In this document: positions 1 through 5,545 of the stretch, piece by piece | Layout of the letters: every line of letters begins with the position of its first letter | How positions within the stretch are numbered: the stretch's first letter is position 1 | NCBI GenBank assembly: GCA_002887195.1 | Contig: PJAB01001472.1 | Span: forward strand, 1-14,223 | DNA length: 14,223 nucleotides | From: Chrysochromulina parva | Lineage: Eukaryota; Haptophyta; Prymnesiales; Chrysochromulinaceae | Reading direction: 5' to 3' | Notes under the pieces: generated by a model | What the model was told of the DNA's origin: nothing | The model's input: the letters and a program-made list of their open reading frames with translations, nothing else | Databases searched by the model: none | Made by a program: the position numbers and the translations under genes

Positions 1-102
1 CTCAATGAGCCGTGGGCCATCAGCATGCAATCACCTCAATGAGCCGTGGGCCATCAGCATGCAATCACCTCAATGAGCCGTGGGCCATCAGCATGCAATC
101 AC
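1..102 (-). repeat. 34-bp tandem repeats, start of ATP-grasp intron 3
   Basis: Three exact head-to-tail copies (1-34, 35-68, 69-102) run to the window edge. Each copy holds, in gene sense, GTGATTGCATGCTGAT followed by GGCCCACGGCTCATTGAG, the last 18 bases of exon 3. Each unit therefore regenerates the exon end plus the GAG|GTGATT donor. Reading through gives an in-frame TGA within the first unit, so this is read as intron. The first 20 intron bases match those of intron 2 of the same gene. Confidence 0.85.
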
Positions 103-1620
103 CTCAATGAGCCGTGGGCCGTCGACGGTGCTCATCAGCTCGATGTGGGCGGGCCCCCATTGCCAACCTAGAGCATCGAGCGTCGCGAAGGCGTACTCGA
201 CGAGCGCCCTCTCCTTGGGGCCAGCGCATGGCATCAGCTGCGAGCGCAATCAGACATCATCAGCTGCGAGCGCAATCAGACGTCATCAGCTGCGAGCGCA
301 ATCAGACGTCATCAGCCCCAATCTGTCGCAATCAGTCCCAATGCATCAGCCATCTCTTTTGAGCCAGCGTATGGCATGAGCTGACGAGCGTACTCGTATA
401 CATGAACGGCAGCCATAGTAGCATAGCACTCAGTGCTAATTCGTCGTCATCAGTCATCATCAGTCATCAGTGGTCATCAGTGCTAATTCGTCGTCATCAG
501 TCATCATCAGTCATCAGTGGTCATCAGTGCTAATTCGTCGTCATCAGTCATCAGCAGTCATCAGTGGTCATCAGCGCTCATCAGCAGCACCCAGTGCTCA
601 TTCGTGGTCACCTCTGGCCATCAGCATGCAATCACCTGATCGTAATCGTACACGAAAGGCGCGCCGTTCCGCTCGCCTTTCGAATACCGCCAGAGGGCGA
701 CCGCCTTGTGCTCGCCCGCACGCGACACCACATCGACAACGAACTGCGAGGGCGATCAGTCCCAATCAGTCCCGATGGAATCCGAGGCAATCAACGCCTA
801 TACGACGAATAGCTCCTGCAATCCATGTATCCATCGCAATCACCTCCTCTCCCACCAATAGCTCCTGCAATCAGTCCCAATCAGTCCCGATGCAATCCAT
901 CGCAATCACCTCCTCTCCCACCAACAGCTCCTGCACCACCACCTCGCCGCCACCACGCGCGTCGAGGGAGACTTTGGAGGCCTGGAGCCGGTCGAACATG
1001 TGCCGCGCCTGTTCGAGCGAGCGCGCCAGGCCGACCATCACGCTCGCCTGCCCTCGTCGAGGCTTGACCACAGCACGCAGCGGCGGCTGCGGCAGCGTGC
1101 GCAGAAACGCCTCAGCGGCGGCCCAGCTGCAGGGCGACGTCTGCTGCACGACGGCCAAGCCAGCGGCGCGTAGGGCCTCGTTGGCCAGGAATTTGTCGCG
1201 GCGGGCCGGCAGCACGCCATTCGAGCGCTCCGGCACCAGCGCGTGCAGCATGCGCTCCGCATCCGCCAGGCCACCATCGGTGCCGCACAGAACGCCAGCG
1301 AACGAGACGTCTCGCGGCAGCACCATCTTGGCCCAGCCGAGCTCCTCACCGGCTGGTGGCACTTCGTTTGCGCGCACGCGCTTCACGACTGCGTCATCGG
1401 CTTCGCCAGCGTCACGGCACAGCATGTCGGCGATCGCCGATGAATGGACCTGCACACACAGCGCGCCGCGACGCTCGGCCTCGCTGAGAACGCTCATGCG
1501 CTCGCCTGCCTCTGCCGGAGGATCCACGTACAAAAACGCCAGCGGCGATGCGGTTGTGAATTTGCTGACAGTGCAGACGAAACACAAGACCGTCGCGACG
1601 AGCCGGAGGTCGGTCGCCAT
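103..1620 (-). CDS. ATP-grasp domain enzyme, three visible exons, 3' end beyond the window
   Basis: Spliced gene: exon 1 1620-910, exon 2 743-636, exon 3 237-103 (237, 36 and 45 codons), all joined in phase 0. The first ATG (1620) gives a hydrophobic signal-like N-terminus (ATDLRLVATVLCFVCTV). The spliced protein then follows the ATP-grasp fold: LPARRDKFLANEALRAAG, the ATP-binding strand VVKPRRGQASVMV, VVQELLVGEE|FVVDVVSRAGEHK across intron 1, and EYAFATLDALGWQWGPAHIE in exon 3. Exon 3 ends at GPRLIE, where the family normally continues into the metal-binding E-V-N segment, so the catalytic end lies off the left edge. ATP-grasp enzymes ligate a carboxylate to an amine or thiol via acyl phosphate; the substrate cannot be read here. 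The splice sites were chosen because they restore an uninterrupted family alignment. Family call is strong; exact function unknown. Confidence 0.85.
238..635 (-). other. Intron 2 of the ATP-grasp gene
   Basis: 398-bp GT-AG intron, donor ATCAG|GTGATT and acceptor CTCGCAG|CTGATG. It is almost wholly repeats: 47-bp units starting at 431, 478 and 525 (the last partial) rich in GGTCATCAG on the plus strand, and three 26-bp units at 235, 261 and 287, each carrying another copy of the CTCGCAG|CTGATG acceptor. Between them, at about 352-408, lies a decayed copy of the exon 2-exon 3 junction. The 47-bp and 26-bp periods are not multiples of 3, so splicing is needed for an open frame. Confidence 0.75.
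352..408 (-). pseudogene. Decayed copy of the joined exon 2/exon 3 sequence inside intron 2
   Basis: In gene sense this stretch reads as VYEYARQLMPYAGSKE, closely matching the spliced protein VYDYDQ/LMPCAGPKE. Nucleotide similarity extends on both sides of the junction with no intron between. It is a partial, diverged duplicate and not a usable exon: the frame soon meets a TGA. It shows that a contiguous version of the exon junction was duplicated here. Confidence 0.6.
744..909 (-). other. Intron 1 of the ATP-grasp gene
   Basis: 166-bp GT-AG intron, donor GAGGAG|GTGATTGC, acceptor CCCTCGCAG|TTCGTT. It contains a roughly 65-bp near-duplicate of the end of exon 1: the bases coding QELLVGEE plus the following GTGATTGCGATGG appear again at about 833-872. 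Between the copies are GGGACTGATT direct repeats. The second copy carries an equivalent candidate donor. Confidence 0.8.
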
Positions 1621-1887
1621 TAAAAAATTTGGCTTCACAGCCAATCATGTAGTTCACACCCATTGGGGCGGGCCTCTCGATCAAGTGAAGGACTGAGTAC
1701 GAGTGAACCTTTTTCCTCCTTGGTTGCAGGGCTTTCAGTAAGGTTCTAATAAGGCTTGACGACTCGACATGGCCGCATGGCATGATGTGAGGGCGGGTAG
1801 CGGGCAGAGTCCGGAGACATGCCGGCGACCGGCCAGAATGGGGGGCGGGGGCACGAAACCCATGGTGGGCGCCATGCGTACCCGTGA
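1621..1887. other. Intergenic spacer, ATP-grasp gene to centrin
   Basis: About 270 bp between the ATP-grasp start and the stop of the centrin-like gene. It must hold the 3' end of the centrin transcript and the 5' region of the ATP-grasp gene. I see no repeat, tRNA or clear promoter motif. Confidence 0.6.
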
Positions 1888-2439
1888 TCACTTCTCCCCA
1901 TCGTAGTGTTTGCCGTAGCTCGTCACGATCTTCATAAAGTCCGCCTGGCCGACGACCCCCTCCCCTGTAGAGTCCGCCTCGCGAAGCATCTGCATGAGCT
2001 CCTCGTCGTCAATCACCTCGCCAATCTGGCCTGCGATCCGTTTGAGGTCGTTGAAATCCACGTGCTGCTTGCTGCCCTGGTCGAAGAGGCGGAACGCCTT
2101 CTCAAGGTCGCCCTGGCTCGGCCGCTCAGCGAGCTTGTTCAAGATGATGTTGAGGTAGCCATCAAAGTCAAGCCGGCCCGTGTTCTCGGGGTCTGACTCC
2201 TGCGCGAGCTTTTTCAGTGCCAACTTGTCGGGCTCGTGCCCGAGCGCGCGCATCACTACCACCAGCTCCTCCACATCAATCTTGGGCGGGCCGTCGTCGC
2301 TTTCGTTCGCGCTCGTGAAGAGATCAAAAGAATCCTGGATCTCGGTCAGCATATCGTCGGTGAGCTCCCTCTTCCGCCGGTAAAATTTGCCCTGGTTGTA
2401 CCCCACCGCCGCCTTCTCAGCCTTCTTGGCCGCCGGCAT
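1888..2439 (-). CDS. Centrin/caltractin-like EF-hand protein, divergent
   Basis: 183 aa, single exon, starting at the first ATG (MPAAKKAEKAA; basic N-terminal tail as in centrins). Typical centrin text follows: RRKRELTDDMLTEIQDSFDL (19-40), MRALGHEPDKLALKKL (63-78), LEKAFRLFD (112-120), RIAGQIGEVIDDEELMQML (134-152) and a C-terminal FMKIVTSYGKHYDGEK. Centrins are calcium-binding, contractile-fibre proteins of centrioles and basal bodies. Here all four loops are degenerate: loop 1 carries about five extra residues (TSANESDDGPPKID), loop 2 ends in G94 instead of E, loop 3 is DQGSKQHVDFND, and loop 4 is DSTGEGVVGQAD. Calcium binding is therefore probably weak. It is 162 bp from the next ciliary-type gene on the same strand. 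Could also be a centrin-like calmodulin relative. Confidence 0.85.
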   Translation of the reverse strand: MPAAKKAEKAAVGYNQGKFYRRKRELTDDMLTEIQDSFDLFTSANESDDGPPKIDVEELVVVMRALGHEPDKLALKKLAQESDPENTGRLDFDGYLNIILNKLAERPSQGDLEKAFRLFDQGSKQHVDFNDLKRIAGQIGEVIDDEELMQMLREADSTGEGVVGQADFMKIVTSYGKHYDGEK

Positions 2440-2601
2440 GGCTGGCCAGAGTTTAGGGCTCGGCCTCCTGTTCTTCAGCAACGAACGGGCCCAAGTCAAG
2501 TTTCAAGTGCCGCGACGGCGCGAAAACTTCTCTGAGCGGACGACGCTCAGCACACACTGAGCACACACTTTCCTCCCCCACCTACCCCTGGACTCGAAAG
2601 T

Positions 2602-3753
2602 TCACATCTCCCGCAGATTCGCCACGAGCGGCTTGCCTCCGAATGGCGAGGTCCGAACAGCCTTGGACGCGAACGCGGCTGATGGCCGCATGTTCTTCGG
2701 GCTCAAGTTGCGGCTCAAGTTGAAGCCGCCCACATCGTACGAGCCGGGACCCGCCTGCTGGACAGCAGTTTTGACATGCTGCAAGCGAGAAGCCGTTGAT
2801 GCGCGGTTCATTCCAGGGCTCACGCGGCCGACGTGCTTGGCTGCCTCGTTGGCCATGTTGCGGCACGACGTTCGGTAGTCCCCCATCGCCGGCGTGACAT
2901 CCCTCTCGTCCCATGGCATGCTACGCTGCCCTTCGTCATCCTCGTCGCCCTCCTTCTTGAGCCGCGACTTTGTTGTCGAAATGCGGCTCCAGGTCGACCC
3001 CTTGCACGACTTCGAGGCAATCTCCGCCGGATCGTACGCCCCAGGAGCGGGTGAATCGATCGACGTATCCTTGAAGCATCCCACCTTGATTCCTGGGTGC
3101 AGCCGCTCGGAGTTCGAGCCAAAGCCGCCCGCACCACCGGCACCCACAGGAGCAGCGAGCCATCTGCGAAGGGAGGGCGAGGGCGTCCGCGTGTTGTTGG
3201 CTCCGATTCCGAGCGTGTTCGCTCCGAGCTTCCGATGAGCCGCGGTCGCCTCGGTGATGAGCTTCTCTGAAGGCGTCGTCTCGTCGCCCGTCAGCTTCCG
3301 CCAGAGATCGACGGCAACGGTCGAGCGACGTTCCGATGTGACGATCCCTGCGTTGCGAGTTTGGAATGGGCAACCATTGCCATGGGTGGCCGTCCAACAG
3401 CCCAACAATATCATCCGCGAAGGCTCCTGCCGGAACCACCGGCCTCCGTGGAGCGGCAGCGGTGTTGTGCGGCTTATCAGATGATCGTAGAGCTGCTCAT
3501 CCACCTCGAAAGTCGCCTCCTCTGGAACGGGCCGAGGGCTGACAGCACGACGTGGGCTGGCGGCTCGCGGACTGTCCTGAAAACGAGGGCGCGGGCTGCT
3601 CTGGCGGGCGCTGTTGCTCGGGGTGCTCTCTCGTGGCACGCGAAGCGGACTGCTTGCCCTCGGGCTTTGTTGGCGTGGCGTGCGCGGAGAGATGCCCCTC
3701 AGCCCCACAATCTTGGGCACGTGTGTACTCGATGGCGGCGCGTTCTCGTCCAT
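2602..3753 (-). CDS. STPGR/SHIPPO-type Pro-Gly-rich ciliary protein
   Basis: 383 aa, one exon, from the first ATG (MDENAPPSS). Residues 22-75 form a Ser-Pro-Arg-rich, probably disordered and phosphorylated region with many SPR steps. The C-terminal half has sperm-tail PG-rich repeat motifs: SPAPGAYDPAE (234-244), a weaker TPAMGDYR (287-294) and AGPGSYDVGG (334-343). A short acidic run (GDEDDEG) sits at 269-275. Known STPGR proteins are microtubule-lumen or outer-dense-fibre components of cilia and flagella; role here is inferred from the motif. The central W-rich region (about 100-150) is unrecognised. Its neighbour downstream is the centrin-like gene, so the two fit a basal body/axoneme theme. 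Confidence 0.72.
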   Translation of the reverse strand: MDENAPPSSTHVPKIVGLRGISPRTPRQQSPRASSPLRVPRESTPSNSARQSSPRPRFQDSPRAASPRRAVSPRPVPEEATFEVDEQLYDHLISRTTPLPLHGGRWFRQEPSRMILLGCWTATHGNGCPFQTRNAGIVTSERRSTVAVDLWRKLTGDETTPSEKLITEATAAHRKLGANTLGIGANNTRTPSPSLRRWLAAPVGAGGAGGFGSNSERLHPGIKVGCFKDTSIDSPAPGAYDPAEIASKSCKGSTWSRISTTKSRLKKEGDEDDEGQRSMPWDERDVTPAMGDYRTSCRNMANEAAKHVGRVSPGMNRASTASRLQHVKTAVQQAGPGSYDVGGFNLSRNLSPKNMRPSAAFASKAVRTSPFGGKPLVANLREM

Positions 3754-4328
3754 CCGTCTGTACTCGAAAATTGGACCCGTCCGCCTGGGCCGCGTTGCGG
3801 CAAACAAAAGCGAACGATTACAAGTGCCATCAATAGTAGTAGTACTTGTACCGGTAATTTGTAAGATGCTAAGACATTTGATTTGGTGGTTTCGGCGTCA
3901 GCCGCGAGGAAAAAGCGTCAGCCGCGTCAGAATTGCCTTCAGCTATGATTTCATCATCTGGAGTCAGCAAGAGTTGGACTTGGAGATCACTTGGATCTCA
4001 ATTGTTACTCAATTGGATCTTGGTCGCAATTTCTGACGTGATGTCAGGGTCGATGATGCGGCATGTCGAGCTCCGTCCGCCACCTTTTAGCTTTTTCATC
4101 GCCCCAGGCACCGAATCCGTCACGACGACTCAGCACGATCCCGCACGGCACACCGGGTCACCAACGTGGCGTCAAGTTACATCGGACGACGACGAGCACA
4201 ATAACACGAACGAAAGCGTGTATTGGACCGCGGGGTAACACTGAGACTGGACACTTGACTGACTCAGGACTCTACGATGACACACAGCGCCTTTGAAGAG
4301 TGTTCTGCTCAAAGCTCTGCCGCGCGCC
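3754..4328. other. Intergenic region upstream of the STPGR gene
   Basis: About 575 bp without a supported gene. Base composition is visibly less GC-rich than the flanking genes. It holds short direct repeats (GCGTCAGCCGCG near 3895-3930; TTGGATCT near 3990-4020). Plus-strand open frames here show no recognisable protein and no similarity to the neighbouring coding style. It presumably holds the STPGR promoter and the 3' end of the Hint-coding transcript. Confidence 0.6.
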
Positions 4329-5537
4329 TCATTGTTGGATGAACTTGCGATGGCTATCGAAGGCGACGCGCTTGAAGAGCTCGATCGTGCCGGTCGCCTC
4401 AAGGATCGGGATGCCGTAGCCGGCGGCGGTGACCGTCCCGATGGAGTCGAAGGCCGTCACGATGCCGTCGATGAGCGGAAAGTGCCCGTTCGTCATCACG
4501 GGCGAGTGCAGCCCCTTCTTGCTCGCAGTGGCCATCTTGGTCACGGCGGAGGGCATGGCCGCGCCGGTGGTCGATGAGAGCCACAAGGTGTCGCCCAGCT
4601 CAATCTCGCCCGCCGTCTTGAGGGTGGCGCAGCAGGACGGGCCAACCGGCACGTGGTGCTCCTCAGTGAGGGTTACATTGCGGCCGGCAGCCGTCGAGAG
4701 CACGAGGAACGTCGACACCGCGTCCTCGTCGGCGAGCGAGAGAGCGCTCACGGTATCGGTGGTCAGGACGCCCTCAGCCGTGGCCACGACGATCTCGTCG
4801 CCCACCTGCACAGCATCGAGCGAGCGCTTGGCGCCACTAGCCAGCACGACGGTGGCCGAGGAGGGGAAGCAGGGTAGCCCGTCGCTGTTCTCCTTTACCG
4901 ACTCATAGGTGACGATGGATGCTGTGGACACGCTGCCTCCAGTGAGAACTACGATCTGGACGCCGGGCACGGAGGCGAAGGCAGCTTGCAAATTGCCTAG
5001 ACTCAGGTCGGCAGTGTTCATGGCGGTCTGCGCGGTGGCTGCGGCCTCCTGGCTGCCAAAGCTTTGCGAGAAGCGGAGGGTCGATGTGGCCTGGGTTGAT
5101 AGGCGCCGTCGATACGCGGCGCCGGTGGCATCATCAACGATGGTCAGAGTCCGCGTGGGTGCGCCCGCACCGAGGGGGAATGCGCCGTTGAAGGCTGCGA
5201 GGAGGGCGGGCTTGCTGCTCGCCAGCGTGAGCGCTTGTGCCTGCACACTCGTGCTGACCTCAACGATGTACCGAACGACCTCGACTTGGCCTGCTCCGAT
5301 GGTCGGCGGCCGCGCTGGCGGCGAGGGCGGCGGCGGCGAGGGCGAGGGCGGCGGCGGCGAGGGCGGCGGCGGTGAGGGTGAGGGCGGCGGCGGAGAGGGC
5401 GCCGGCGGTGGCGAGGGCGAGGGCGGGGGCGGCGAGGGCGCGGGGGGCGGCGAGGGCGCTGGGGGCGGCGAGGGCGAGGGCGGGGGCGGCGAGGGCGCGG
5501 GCGACAGTGTTGCACACGTCGTTCCGAATGCAGCGCC
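4329..5537 (-). CDS. Ser/Pro linker plus Hedgehog-type Hint domain; probable 3' part of the peptidase gene
   Basis: Open in the same frame as the peptidase's final exon, just after its TGA, with no ATG until well inside (the residues MNTADLSL). It begins GAAFGTTCATLSPAPS, then a roughly 70-residue SPPPPSPSPPP-type stretch, an unrecognised beta-rich region (TIGAGQVEVVRYIVEVSTSV onward), then the Hint domain. Hint features: nucleophile Cys in LPCFPSS (codon 4869-4871), SLDAVQVGDEIVV, the TxxH motif in LTEEHHVP (Thr codon near 4667), GEIELGDTLW, and GLHSPVMTNGHFPLIDG, which resembles the Hedgehog GxYAPLTxxGTxxVDG block. Hint domains cleave their own N-terminal peptide bond through a thioester. 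The lack of a start codon argues that it is translated from upstream exons rather than alone. The Hint call is strong; the gene structure is uncertain. Confidence 0.75.
   Translation of the reverse strand, partial: GAAFGTTCATLSPAPSPPPPSPSPPPAPSPPPAPSPPPPSPSPPPAPSPPPPSPSPPPPSPPPPSPSPPPPSPPARPPTIGAGQVEVVRYIVEVSTSVQAQALTLASSKPALLAAFNGAFPLGAGAPTRTLTIVDDATGAAYRRRLSTQATSTLRFSQSFGSQEAAATAQTAMNTADLSLGNLQAAFASVPGVQIVVLTGGSVSTASIVTYESVKENSDGLPCFPSSATVVLASGAKRSLDAVQVGDEIVVATAEGVLTTDTVSALSLADEDAVSTFLVLSTAAGRNVTLTEEHHVPVGPSCCATLKTAGEIELGDTLWLSSTTGAAMPSAVTKMATASKKGLHSPVMTNGHFPLIDGIVTAFDSIGTVTAAGYGIPILEATGTIELFKRVAFDSHRKFIQQ
5263..5508 (-). repeat. Low-complexity Ser-Pro coding repeat
   Basis: On the minus strand, codons TCG, CCG, CCC and GCG alternate to give SPPPPSPSPPPAP-type sequence, much like hydroxyproline-rich stalks of algal wall and matrix proteins. 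The plus strand reads as Gly/Glu-rich low complexity, which is a shadow. Likely a flexible, possibly O-glycosylated spacer ahead of the Hint module. Slippage-prone DNA, so copy number may vary or be misassembled. Confidence 0.75.
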
Positions 5538-5545
5538 TCACGTAC
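5459..5545 (-). other. Hypothetical 87-bp intron removing the in-frame TGA
   Basis: Donor GTGT|GTACGTGAGG (GT at 5545-5544) and acceptor CGCCCCCAG (AG at 5460-5459) bracket the TGA at 5540-5538. Removing 87 bp (29 codons) keeps the frame and joins CNGGV to SPSPPP. The last 40 intron bases would be C/T-rich, as acceptors are. Not needed if the stop is real, is a sequencing error, or is read through. Confidence 0.3.

Noticed and set aside
1618..1644. Upstream TTG start for the ATP-grasp protein, and similar TTG/GTG starts for centrin (2499), STPGR (3807), glycosyltransferase-like (10690) and IQ protein (13257)
   Set aside because: Eukaryotic genes are expected to use ATG; the first suitable ATG gives sensible N-termini in each case.
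470..1696. Long plus-strand open frame
   Set aside because: Covers intron repeats and the antisense of ATP-grasp exon 1; the protein is Ser/Arg-rich with no family features.
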